Of a DNA stretch of 64,000 nt, positions 25,453 through 33,617 are shown one piece after another (the first letter of the stretch is position 1; each line of letters opens with the position of its first letter). The translations under genes were made by a program, and so were the position numbers. This DNA is from Ilumatobacter sp963746265 (GTDB lineage Bacteria; Actinomycetota; Acidimicrobiia; Acidimicrobiales; Ilumatobacteraceae). The stretch spans positions 248,001 to 312,000 of the forward strand of contig CAVVAM010000011.1 of NCBI GenBank assembly GCA_963746265.1, given 5' to 3'. A model generated the notes under the pieces. It had not been told where the DNA came from and did not search any database. It saw only the letters and a program-made list of their open reading frames with translations.

Positions 25453-25481
25453 AGCCTAACCCGCCGTGTGCGCACGGTCAC
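25453..25481 (-). promoter_or_regulatory. Probable pspA promoter (GTGACC, 17 nt, TAGGCT)
   Basis: On the minus strand GTGACC (25481-25476), a 17-base spacer and TAGGCT (25458-25453) precede ATG 25446 by six bases, a leaderless layout. The -35 element and part of the spacer fall in the first copy of a 23-bp tandem repeat. Confidence 0.5.
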
Positions 25482-25513
25482 CCGGACGTCGTGCGCACGG
25501 TCACCCGGAGGTC
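25468..25513. repeat. 23-bp tandem direct repeat, two copies, upstream of pspA
   Basis: GTGCGCACGGTCACCCGGACGTC at 25468-25490 is repeated at 25491-25513 with a single mismatch (C to G). It occupies the pspA upstream region, covering its -35, and reaches to the murJ 3' end. Each copy contains the palindrome GTGCGCAC. It could be a regulator site in duplicate or a chance duplication. Confidence 0.75.
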
Positions 25514-25520
25514 GACACTG

Positions 25521-27107
25521 TCAGGCCGCTCGCCGGACGATGCGGTTGCGGAGTGTCTCCAACTCCCCGACTCGCAGCACGAGGAGCACGGCGACGTAGA
25601 CGGCGATGCCGGCTGATCCACCGATCGCGATCTGCGCGAGCGCCTGCCATCCCGTATCGGTCGTCGCATTCCGTGTGACGAACCAGGTCGCCTCTGCCAT
25701 CAGGATCGCCGCGAGGAGCATCTTCCAGAGGCTGCCGAGGACGGCTCGTACCGAGAACCCCGGAACCTTGTCACGCAGCACGGTGAGCGCCCAGAACGCC
25801 GACAGCAGATATGCGGCCGCGTAGGCGAGACCCAGCCCGAGGACGCCCCACCGACCGACGAGTACCAACGCCAGCACGATGTTGAGGAGGTTCTCACCGA
25901 CGTTCAGAACGAACGGTGTCCGGGTGTCCTGATGGGCGTAGAACCCGCGCAACACGAAGAGGTAGACCGAGAAGCCCACGAGTCCGACGGAGAGGCCGGC
26001 CAGGGCCCTCGACGTGTTGAACGCGTCGGCGGCATCGAACTGACCCCGCTGCATCAACCCGATGACCGGTTCCCGGAGCACGAACATCCCGGCTGCGGCG
26101 GGGAGGGTGAGCAGCACGATGAGACGAACGCCGGTGGAGGTCTGATCGATGAAGCCACGTCGATCCTTGCGGACGACCGAGCGCGCCATCTCGGGCTGGA
26201 ACGTCGTGGCGATCGAGACGGCCAGGAGTCCGTGGGGGAGCACGAACCAGGTGAACGCGTCGAAGTACGAGGCGGCGATACCGGGTCCTTCGCCCAGGGC
26301 CAGGTTCCGCACCACCAGGAGTGCGACCTGGTTGGCCGCGACGAAGCCGATCGTCCACACCGAGAGCACGAGCAGCTTGCGCACGGCGGGGTGACGCCAC
26401 TCGAACGCCGGCCGGAACCGCAGACCGGCGGCGACCATCGCGGGAACGACCGCCAGGGCCATCGCGGCGATGCCGGCGGTGGCTCCCAGGCCCAGCGTCC
26501 AGCGCAGACGATCGTCGGTCAGCACGTCGTCGAGGCCCCAGGGCGTGTCGCCGGCGCCCGGGAGCGACAGCAGGGTGACGATGATGATGAGGTTCGGCAG
26601 GATCGGGCTCCACGCGGCCACGAAGAACCGGCGCCTGCTGTTCAGATAGGCGTTGGCGACACCGGTCAGTCCGTAGAAGAGGATCTGGATCAAGAAGATC
26701 CGGGTCAGCGTCGTGCCGACCTCGCGAAACAGGTCGACATCGATCTCGTCGGTGACGTTCAGGCTGTACAGCCGGAAGATCAGTGGTGCGAGTGCGACGG
26801 CCAGCACCGTGATGACGACCATCAGCGTCGTGGCGATCGTGATGACCACATTCGTCGCGTGGTCGTCCGGTTCCTCCTCGTCGGTGCCCAAGAAGGAGGC
26901 GAAGAGCGGGACCAGTGTCGCCGAGAGGACGCCGCCGAGCAGCAGGTCGTAGACGATGTTCGGTGTCTCGTTGGCGATCTTGTAGCTGTCGGCCAGTGCC
27001 TCCTGGCCGATGACGTACGCGAAGACCATGACCCGGAGCAGGCCGGTCACACGGGACAGGGCGGTGCCGGTGGCTACCGTCAGGTTCGACTTGACGAGAC
27101 TGCTCAC
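25521..27107 (-). CDS. murJ: Lipid II flippase MurJ
   Basis: 528-residue MOP-superfamily transporter with about 14 membrane helices, moving lipid II across the membrane for cell-wall synthesis. The N-terminus (SNLTVATGTALSRVTGLLRV) and DSYKIANETPNIVYDLLLGG match the MviN/MurJ family's opening signature. The Ser/Arg positions in the first helix that gate the cavity are retained (GTALSRVTG). GTG start overlaps the upstream gene's stop by four bases. The short form lacks the kinase-like extension of mycobacterial MviN. Confidence 0.93.
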   Translation of the reverse strand: MSSLVKSNLTVATGTALSRVTGLLRVMVFAYVIGQEALADSYKIANETPNIVYDLLLGGVLSATLVPLFASFLGTDEEEPDDHATNVVITIATTLMVVITVLAVALAPLIFRLYSLNVTDEIDVDLFREVGTTLTRIFLIQILFYGLTGVANAYLNSRRRFFVAAWSPILPNLIIIVTLLSLPGAGDTPWGLDDVLTDDRLRWTLGLGATAGIAAMALAVVPAMVAAGLRFRPAFEWRHPAVRKLLVLSVWTIGFVAANQVALLVVRNLALGEGPGIAASYFDAFTWFVLPHGLLAVSIATTFQPEMARSVVRKDRRGFIDQTSTGVRLIVLLTLPAAAGMFVLREPVIGLMQRGQFDAADAFNTSRALAGLSVGLVGFSVYLFVLRGFYAHQDTRTPFVLNVGENLLNIVLALVLVGRWGVLGLGLAYAAAYLLSAFWALTVLRDKVPGFSVRAVLGSLWKMLLAAILMAEATWFVTRNATTDTGWQALAQIAIGGSAGIAVYVAVLLVLRVGELETLRNRIVRRAA

Positions 27108-27823
27108 GCGGTGCGGGTCTCCTCGACCGCCTGATGGAGCGCTTCGAGCCGGATGACGAGCTCGTCGACGTCACGTTGGTAGCTCTCGGTGTCGACGGTG
27201 CCGATGCGGACCTCGCTGGCACGTGCGACGAGCTCGTCGAGCTGGGTCTGCGTCAGCCGAAGTGACGCAGCCGTCCGGGCCGATTGCTCCCTCAACCGGT
27301 CGGCGGTTGCGAGCTGCCGTTCCACGGAGACGATCGCGGCATCCGTCTCCGCGGAGGGCGACGTCTCGCCGCGGATCCGGAGTGTGTCGAGTTTCGAACG
27401 TAGCGCGGTCGGGTCGAGGTGGCGCACCGCATCGTCGATCTCGTCGCCGCGCTTGGCGATCTCCCACGCCTCGGCGAGTCCGCGTTCGAGTTGCTCGACG
27501 ATGCCCTGCATCGTCGAGCGCAGGGGGCCGGCGTCGGCATCGGCGACCGTGGAGCGCAGCTTCCGTCCGGCACCCTGCGCCTGTTGCATGAGCTGCCTCC
27601 AGGGCTCGCTGAGCACGAATGGGTCGATCTTCGGCCGCGACGTCGGCGCGGGCATCGCCCGCACGACGCTGACGGCATAGACGCCGATGCCGACTCCGGC
27701 CGCCACCGCGATCGGCAGACCGGCGGCGGCGAGCGCCACCCCGACGCCGATGCCGACCAGGATTCGCCAGGAGAGCAGCGCCTTGGCCGTGGTCGGCGTG
27801 TAGAAGCGGTCACGAAAGCCCAT
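27104..27823 (-). CDS. Membrane-anchored coiled-coil protein of unknown function, coupled to murJ
   Basis: 239 residues. Two hydrophobic helices (about 18-35 and 38-55) are followed by a soluble, Leu/Glu/Arg-rich part (about 75-235) likely to form coiled coils. I recognise no family. Its stop overlaps the murJ start by four bases, so the two are co-translated and probably work together at the membrane, perhaps in envelope growth. TAGCGT nine bases before its ATG marks it as the first gene of the unit. Confidence 0.7.
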   Translation of the reverse strand: MGFRDRFYTPTTAKALLSWRILVGIGVGVALAAAGLPIAVAAGVGIGVYAVSVVRAMPAPTSRPKIDPFVLSEPWRQLMQQAQGAGRKLRSTVADADAGPLRSTMQGIVEQLERGLAEAWEIAKRGDEIDDAVRHLDPTALRSKLDTLRIRGETSPSAETDAAIVSVERQLATADRLREQSARTAASLRLTQTQLDELVARASEVRIGTVDTESYQRDVDELVIRLEALHQAVEETRTA

Positions 27824-27832
27824 GTGCGTTGA

Positions 27833-27838
27833 ACGCTA
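27833..27838 (-). promoter_or_regulatory. Probable -10 element (TAGCGT) of the murJ unit
   Basis: TAGCGT on the minus strand lies nine bases before ATG 27823, the leaderless layout; no -35 match is evident. Confidence 0.45.
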
Positions 27839-27925
27839 ATCCGAGAACCGCTCAGGGGCGGCACCTCGACGTATCCGCAGCTGACATCTCGATGACGTTG
27901 CATCGCCGGCGGTTGCCGGGCCGGG

Positions 27926-29281
27926 TCAGACCGGCGCGATGTCGGCCGCGTGCAGGGTGGTGAGTTGCGCGACCGTGGGTGTCGTGATGTCGCCGAGTCG
28001 CACTGCCTGCATCGCCACTGCCTGCTCGAAGATGTTGCGCACGAAGCGTGCGTTGCCGAACCCTCGGCCGCGCGGCTCTGCCTCGATCACGTCGTACACG
28101 CGCCGTTGCGCCTCGTCGTCGAGTTCGTACCGTTGCTTGACGGCGATCGACTCGAAGATCGCGAGCAGTTCGTCCGTCGTGTAGTCGGGGAACTCGATGG
28201 TGCGTGCGAAGCGGCTGCTCAGACCCGGGTTGGTGTCGATCAACTCCTCCATCTCGACGGGGTAGCCGGCGACCACCACGGCGAGGTCGTCGCGATGATC
28301 CTCCATGAACTTGACGAGCGTGTCGATCGCTTCGCGGCCGAAGTCGTTCTCGCCGCCGCGTGCGAGCGAGTAGGCCTCGTCGATCAGCAGCGTTCCGCCA
28401 AGCGACGATTCGAGCACGGACTGCGTCTTCGTGGCGGTCTGGCCGACGAAACCGGCGACGAGGTCGGCGCGGTCCGTCTCGACCAGATGTCCCCTCGTCA
28501 CGACGTCGAGGCCTCGGTAGAGCCGGCTGAGCAGGCGTGCGACGGTGGTCTTGCCGGTTCCCGGGTTGCCCACGAAGACCAGGTGCCGACTCGTCTCGAT
28601 CACCGGGAGGCCGTGATCGGCGCGGAGCCGTTGGACCCGAAGCAGGCTCGTGAGTCGGCGTACTTCCGTCTTGACGTGATCGAGTCCGATCAATTCGTCG
28701 AGTTCGGCGAGGATCTCCTCCACCGGTCGCTCGGGCGGGAGGTCCACCTCGGGTGCCGGTTCGGGCGGGGCATCAGCCGGGCCGGCGGTCTTCGGCAGGC
28801 CGGGCCGGGGAACGCCGGATCGGTCGATGGCCGCCAGCAGCGTCGAGCGGAATCGATCGATCGCGGCGATCTCGTCGGGCGACGGGACGAGATCGATCGC
28901 GGCGACGGCGTGCGCGAGGTCGAGCGCCAGGTCGTAGTAGGTGTGGGCGCGCCGTTCCCCGTCGCGAAGATCGGCCCTGACGAGCAAGTCGAAGAGCGTG
29001 GTGGGTGCCTCGACCCAGTCGATCTTGGACGTGATCAGATCGCTCTCGCGCAGTTGTGCGGGTGTGACCATGACCGGTGGTGTGAGGCGCATGCCGACGT
29101 CGTCGAGCCACGCCTCGAGCTCGGTCGTGGTGAGGCGACCGTCGCTCGCCAAGATCGCCGAGACGAGGTCGGCCGCCTCCACGAGGCATTCGCGTCGGTG
29201 GTCGGTCCCCGAGAGCTTCGTCAGTTCGGCGCCGACGCCGTCGACGAACGCGCTGACGTACGTGTCGAGTGCACCCGCCAT
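27926..29281 (-). CDS. CbxX/CfqX-type AAA+ ATPase
   Basis: 451-residue AAA+ protein. The N-terminal 160 residues are helical; a TerB-like stretch (AADLVSAILASDGRLT) may be present. A Pro-rich linker (about 160-190) leads to the ATPase domain with Walker A GNPGTGKTT at 238-246, Walker B LLIDEAYSL, and the arginine-finger region SRFARTIEFPDY. The type is shared by Rubisco activase CbbX and the EccA proteins of type VII secretion, but no Rubisco or ESX gene is in the window, so the role is open. ATG 29281 is preferred because TACGAT, which contains the alternative ATG 29290, lies seven bases upstream. Confidence 0.82.
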   Translation of the reverse strand: MAGALDTYVSAFVDGVGAELTKLSGTDHRRECLVEAADLVSAILASDGRLTTTELEAWLDDVGMRLTPPVMVTPAQLRESDLITSKIDWVEAPTTLFDLLVRADLRDGERRAHTYYDLALDLAHAVAAIDLVPSPDEIAAIDRFRSTLLAAIDRSGVPRPGLPKTAGPADAPPEPAPEVDLPPERPVEEILAELDELIGLDHVKTEVRRLTSLLRVQRLRADHGLPVIETSRHLVFVGNPGTGKTTVARLLSRLYRGLDVVTRGHLVETDRADLVAGFVGQTATKTQSVLESSLGGTLLIDEAYSLARGGENDFGREAIDTLVKFMEDHRDDLAVVVAGYPVEMEELIDTNPGLSSRFARTIEFPDYTTDELLAIFESIAVKQRYELDDEAQRRVYDVIEAEPRGRGFGNARFVRNIFEQAVAMQAVRLGDITTPTVAQLTTLHAADIAPV

Positions 29282-29288
29282 CGTCGGC

Positions 29289-29294
29289 ATCGTA
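29289..29294 (-). promoter_or_regulatory. Probable -10 element (TACGAT) of the CbxX-type gene
   Basis: TACGAT followed by seven bases and ATG 29281. It overlaps the upstream candidate start ATG 29290, which would therefore not be in the transcript. Confidence 0.45.
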
Positions 29295-29372
29295 TTCGAC
29301 CCGTGACTCGGCGCGGGCCGTGGTGCGTCGGCGTGGCCGAGATCCGATTGACCGCCGGGTCAAGAGGGGTTG

Positions 29373-29378
29373 TAGCGT
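29373..29378 (+). promoter_or_regulatory. Probable -10 element (TAGCGT) of the moxR-type gene
   Basis: TTGACC at 29348-29353, a 19-base spacer, TAGCGT, then seven bases to ATG 29386. The -35 is close to consensus although the spacer is long. Confidence 0.5.
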
Positions 29379-29385
29379 TTGCCGC

Positions 29386-30267
29386 ATGGCAGGAGAGGTC
29401 GCGAACCGTTTCGAGAGCGTGCAGCAGGTCCGCGAGGGTCTGAGGGACGTCAATTACCTGGCCGACGACGGCATCTCGGGTGTGGCGTTCCTCGCCGATC
29501 GACTCGGCAAGCCGGTGCTCGTCGAGGGCCCCGCAGGCACCGGCAAGACGCAGCTCGCGAAGTCGATCGCCGAGATGACGGGCGCCCGTTTGATCCGCCT
29601 GCAGTGCTACGAAGGGCTCGACGAAAGCCGCGCACTGTACGAGTGGAACTACAAGAAGCAGTTGCTGCGCATCCAGGCCGACAAGAGCTCCGACTCGTGG
29701 ACCGAAGTGCACGACGACATCTTCTCCGACGAGTTCCTGCTCACGCGGCCGCTACTCGAGGCGATCAGCGCCGAAGATCCCGTCGTGCTGCTCATCGACG
29801 AGGTCGACCGCGTCGAGGTCGAGACCGAGGCGCTGCTGCTCGAGATCCTCTCCGACTATCAGGTGTCGATCCCCGAGTTGGGCACGATCGAGGCGAAGCA
29901 GATCCCGCTCGTGTTCCTCACCTCGAACAACACCCGGGAGCTCTCGGAGGCGCTCAAGCGACGCTGCCTCTACCTCCATGTCGATTACCCGACCATGGAG
30001 CGCGAGAAGGAGATCGTGCTGACCAAGGTGCCCGAGGTGACCGAGCATCTCGCCGATCAGATCAGTCGCATCGTGCGGTCGATCCGGATGCTCGATCTGA
30101 AGAAGGCGCCGAGCGTGTCGGAGACGCTCGACTGGACACGCACCCTGCTGCTTCTCAACATCGAGACGATCGACGAACAAACCGCCAAGGAGACGCTGCA
30201 CATCCTGCTGAAATACCAGACCGACATCGCCAAGGCCACCAAGGAACTGACCGTCGACGACGCTTGA
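29386..30267 (+). CDS. MoxR-type AAA+ ATPase
   Basis: 293-residue AAA+ chaperone. Walker A is GPAGTGKT at 48-55, Walker B VVLLIDEVDR near 132-141, and sensor 1 LTSNNTREL. MoxR ATPases act with a von Willebrand factor A partner to insert cofactors or assemble complexes, and such a gene follows 10 bases downstream. Of the subfamilies, the pairing resembles CoxD/CoxE of molybdenum hydroxylase loci. Start at ATG 29386, supported by the promoter hexamer. Confidence 0.88.
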   Translation: MAGEVANRFESVQQVREGLRDVNYLADDGISGVAFLADRLGKPVLVEGPAGTGKTQLAKSIAEMTGARLIRLQCYEGLDESRALYEWNYKKQLLRIQADKSSDSWTEVHDDIFSDEFLLTRPLLEAISAEDPVVLLIDEVDRVEVETEALLLEILSDYQVSIPELGTIEAKQIPLVFLTSNNTRELSEALKRRCLYLHVDYPTMEREKEIVLTKVPEVTEHLADQISRIVRSIRMLDLKKAPSVSETLDWTRTLLLLNIETIDEQTAKETLHILLKYQTDIAKATKELTVDDA

Positions 30268-30277
30268 CGGTGATCCG

Positions 30278-31759
30278 ATGAGTACCACCACCAACATCAG
30301 CGGACGGCCGCCGACGTCGATGGTCGACCTGCTCAGCGGGTTCGTCGTCGAGTTGCGCAACGCTGGGCTACCGGTGAGTCTGACCGAGAACCTCGATGCG
30401 ATGGAAGCTGTCCAGTACATCCCGATCGAGGATCGAGATGCGTTCAAGTACGCGCTCGGCGCCACGTTGATCAAGAACAACTCTCACTGGCGGGCATTCG
30501 AGACGGTCTTCGAGGTGTACTTCTCGCTGCGCGGACCCGAGTACCAACTCGCGGAGGGCGACGAGTCGGACCTCGACGACCTGTGGCGCGAGATGCAGGA
30601 AGGCGACCAGGACGGCGAGGGGGCGGCGGGCGGAGGCGCGATGGACGCCCTCACCCCGGAAGAGATCGCCCAGATGCTCATGCAGGCGCTGCTCCACGGT
30701 GACGAGGCCATGATGCGGGCGATGGCCAAGCAAGCCGTGAAGCGGTTCGCCGGAATGGAGCCGGGGCGGCCCGTCGGGGGGACGTACTACCTGTACCGCA
30801 CGCTGCGGAACCTCGACCTCGACGGGATGCTCGACCAGTTGATGGAGCAGACCGAACGGGACGCCCCTGGTGGCGAGCTGACCAACCTCGAGGAGCGTCT
30901 CGAGCGTGACGAGTTCGAGCATCGCATCGACGAGTTCAAGAAGGAGATCGAGGCCGAGATCCGTCGGCGCCTGGTCGCCGATCGGGGCGTCGAGGCGATG
31001 GCCAAGACGCTCCGCAAGCCGCTGCCCGAGGACGTCGAGTTCATGCACGCGTCGCGAGACGAGATGCAGTCGCTCAAGAAGGCACTCCAACCGCTGACCC
31101 GCAAGCTCGCCGCCCGCCTCGCCCGCAAGCGCAAGCACGGCCGCAAGGGCCCCCTCGACTTCCGCAACACGGTCCGTCACTCACTCAGCTACGGCGGTGT
31201 GCCGGCGGAGCCGAAGTTCAAGTATCCCCGGCCGTCGAAGCCCGAGTTGATGGTCGTGGCCGACATCTCGGGGTCGGTGGCGGCGTTCGCGCGGTTCACG
31301 CTGATGCTCGTCTACGCGATCTCGGGGCAGTTCTCGAAGGTGCGCTCGTTCGTGTTCATCGACGGCATCGACGAGGTGACCGATTACTTCCGGGCGACCG
31401 AGGACATCCAGGAGGCGATCCACCGGGTCAACACCGAAGCCGACGTCGTCTGGGTCGACGGACACAGTGATTACGGCCATGCGTTCGAGGTGTTCTGGGA
31501 ACGGTACGGCAAGGACGTCGGTCCGAAGACGACGGTGCTCCTGCTGGGCGATGCCCGGAACAACTACCACGCCAGCCAGTCGTGGGTGGTCCGGGAGATC
31601 CGCCACAAGGCCCGCCACGTCTACTGGCTCAATCCTGAGCCGAAGTCGTACTGGAACACCGGCGACTCGATCGTCGGCGACTACGGGGCGCACACCGACG
31701 GTGTCTACGAGTGCCGCAACCTGCGTCAGCTCGAGGCGTTCGTCGAGAAGCTCGCCTGA
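30278..31759 (+). CDS. VWA-domain protein, CoxE-like partner of the MoxR ATPase
   Basis: 493 residues. A helical N-terminal half, with an acidic Gly-rich segment at about 100-125 and a basic segment (RKLAARLARKRKHGRKG near 273-287), leads to a C-terminal VWA domain with the metal site DISGS at 329-333. CoxE-like proteins co-operate with MoxR/CoxD ATPases in maturing metal enzymes. The two genes form a short operon. Its client here is not evident; the only molybdenum hydroxylase in the window lies 13 kb away. Confidence 0.83.
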   Translation: MSTTTNISGRPPTSMVDLLSGFVVELRNAGLPVSLTENLDAMEAVQYIPIEDRDAFKYALGATLIKNNSHWRAFETVFEVYFSLRGPEYQLAEGDESDLDDLWREMQEGDQDGEGAAGGGAMDALTPEEIAQMLMQALLHGDEAMMRAMAKQAVKRFAGMEPGRPVGGTYYLYRTLRNLDLDGMLDQLMEQTERDAPGGELTNLEERLERDEFEHRIDEFKKEIEAEIRRRLVADRGVEAMAKTLRKPLPEDVEFMHASRDEMQSLKKALQPLTRKLAARLARKRKHGRKGPLDFRNTVRHSLSYGGVPAEPKFKYPRPSKPELMVVADISGSVAAFARFTLMLVYAISGQFSKVRSFVFIDGIDEVTDYFRATEDIQEAIHRVNTEADVVWVDGHSDYGHAFEVFWERYGKDVGPKTTVLLLGDARNNYHASQSWVVREIRHKARHVYWLNPEPKSYWNTGDSIVGDYGAHTDGVYECRNLRQLEAFVEKLA

Positions 31760-31777
31760 AGCCGCTTGCCGCACGCC

Positions 31778-32740
31778 TCACACGAGCACGCCGTAGAACA
31801 CGAACTCGGTGCGACGATTGAGCGCCAGTGCGCTCTGATCGTCGTCGAGCGTGAGCAGGTCGCTCTCGCCGGCCCCTCGCATCGAGAGCCTCGTCGGATC
31901 GATACCGAGGTACGTGAGGTAGTCGACCACGGTGCTGGCCCGATTCTCCGACAGCTCGCGGTTGCGCTGGTCGTCGCCTCGCTGGTCGGCGTGACCGATC
32001 ACGAGCACCGAAACGTGGGGGAGCGCCTGCAGCACCGCGGCCACCCGATCGAACTGGACGGTGTGCTCGGGGATCAGCTGGGCGTCACCCTCACCGAAGC
32101 GAGCCGAGTTCATCTCGATCACCCGCACGCCGACCGATGCCGGAACCTGCGGGTTCACGAACAGGTTGTCGACGACTTCGACGTCGGGCTCCTGGCTGTT
32201 GGCCTGTGCCAGGCCGACCAGTCGGGTGCGGGCGTCGTCGCTGGGCACGGCGCCGGTGAGCGTGACCTTGCCCGTGTCGTAGGCGACGATCACGGGCAGC
32301 GGCGAACCGTCGGGAGCGGCGGGGTAGCCGAGGCCGGTGGTCGGCGCCGCGGTGGTGGTCGTCGCCTCCACAGGTGCCGCGGGCGCAGTCGGCGCGGCCT
32401 CCGCCGGCAGGGCGGGGGCGAGCGTGGTCGTCGGCGGAGCCGTCGGCACCGTCTGCTCGACCGTGTCGACGTCGGGCGAGTCGGTCGTCGGTGCGGTCGT
32501 CGTCGACGTGGGTGTCGGGGCACCCGAGCTCTCGGTCGGGGCAACGGTCTCGGCCGGGGCGTCGTGCTCCAACGCAGCGGTGGTCTCGATCGCCAAGGCA
32601 CTCGCGCGCATCGAACGGCTCTGCTGGTCACGCAACATCGTGAACCCCATCGCACCGACCACGCCCAGGAGCACGGTGAGCCCGATCCATTTGCCGAGCT
32701 TGCGGTCCTCGAGGTCGTAGCGGTCGTCCTCGTCGTACAT
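31778..32740 (-). CDS. Membrane-anchored OmpA-domain protein with Thr/Pro/Ala-rich linker
   Basis: 320 residues. A short acidic cytoplasmic tail, one membrane helix (about 18-36), then a disordered linker of about 110 residues rich in Thr, Pro and Ala, a BON-like segment (GKVTLTGAVPSDDART), and a C-terminal OmpA domain with the peptidoglycan-binding motif GHADQRGDDQRNRELSENRA. It likely tethers the membrane to the cell wall. The start at 32740 is chosen for the strong GAGGAGGA site before it. It converges with the VWA gene. Confidence 0.85.
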   Translation of the reverse strand: MYDEDDRYDLEDRKLGKWIGLTVLLGVVGAMGFTMLRDQQSRSMRASALAIETTAALEHDAPAETVAPTESSGAPTPTSTTTAPTTDSPDVDTVEQTVPTAPPTTTLAPALPAEAAPTAPAAPVEATTTTAAPTTGLGYPAAPDGSPLPVIVAYDTGKVTLTGAVPSDDARTRLVGLAQANSQEPDVEVVDNLFVNPQVPASVGVRVIEMNSARFGEGDAQLIPEHTVQFDRVAAVLQALPHVSVLVIGHADQRGDDQRNRELSENRASTVVDYLTYLGIDPTRLSMRGAGESDLLTLDDDQSALALNRRTEFVFYGVLV

Positions 32741-32842
32741 GGCATCCTCCTCGCCGACCCGTGCGGATGAGCCGACACGACACAGAGAACGATCTGGCAC
32801 TCCTGATACATCGGAGCGCACGATGGTCGCGCCGGTCGGCGA

Positions 32843-33562
32843 TCAGATCCCGTCGGCGATCACGGTGAGGATCTCGCCGAGGGGCTTGCGTCGGAGGTCC
32901 GGAACGAGGCATCCCTGTTCGGGGTAGCCGATCGGGAACAGCACGAACGGGCGCTCGTTCTCCGGTCGCCCGAGCAACCGCGTGAGGAACGCCATCGGGC
33001 TCGGCGTGTGCGTGAGCGTGCTCAGACCCATGTGGTGCAGCGCCGTGATGAACAGTCCCGCAGCGATGCCGCACGACTCCTTGACGTAGTAGTGGTGACG
33101 TCGCTCCCCGGCGGTGGTGAGGGCGTAACGCTCCTCGAACAGGACCACGATCCACGGCGCGATCTCGAGGAACTCCTTGTGCCAGTCGGTTCCGATCGGG
33201 GCCAGCTCGCGCCGCCACTCCTCGTTGATCCGGCCCTCTTCGTAGTTGGTGCGTTCCTCGTCCTCGGCGGCGCTCCGGATGCGCCGTTTGACGTCGGGAT
33301 CGCCCGTGACCACGAACCGCCACGGTTGATGGTGCGCACCCGACGGTGCCGTGCCGGCCGTCCGGATGGCGAGTTCGATCAGTTCGAACGGCACGGGTTC
33401 GTCCGACAGCATGCGGACCGACCGCCGTTGGGCCATGAGCTCGTGGAACTCCTCGCCTCGGCGTCGCATCTCGTCGGGTGACCGGCGCTCGAATTCGAGT
33501 GGAACGAACGGGTGCCGGGCCCTGAGCTCGGGTGCCGGGTACGGGAACTCATAGCGACTCAT
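32843..33562 (-). CDS. Nitroreductase-family flavoprotein resembling iodotyrosine deiodinase
   Basis: 239-residue FMN enzyme. The flavin phosphate-binding RRSVRML (46-52) and TAPSGAHHQPW (71-81) define the family. The central region matches iodotyrosine deiodinase unusually well: E103, Y107 and K129 fall where the animal enzyme has the Glu/Tyr/Lys trio that clamps the substrate's amino-acid part, and HYYVKESCGIAAGL plus VPDLRRKPL follow. This points to reductive dehalogenation of halotyrosine-like molecules. A general nitroreductase role cannot be excluded. No promoter or ribosome site is obvious. Confidence 0.8.
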   Translation of the reverse strand: MSRYEFPYPAPELRARHPFVPLEFERRSPDEMRRRGEEFHELMAQRRSVRMLSDEPVPFELIELAIRTAGTAPSGAHHQPWRFVVTGDPDVKRRIRSAAEDEERTNYEEGRINEEWRRELAPIGTDWHKEFLEIAPWIVVLFEERYALTTAGERRHHYYVKESCGIAAGLFITALHHMGLSTLTHTPSPMAFLTRLLGRPENERPFVLFPIGYPEQGCLVPDLRRKPLGEILTVIADGI

Positions 33563-33617
33563 CGCATCGCAGCTTGGCAGACCGCTCGACAGCCGGGTCG
33601 GTCGGCGCGCGACCCGT

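Noticed and set aside
25468..25513. CRISPR array
   Set aside because: Only two copies with no spacer between them and no cas genes.
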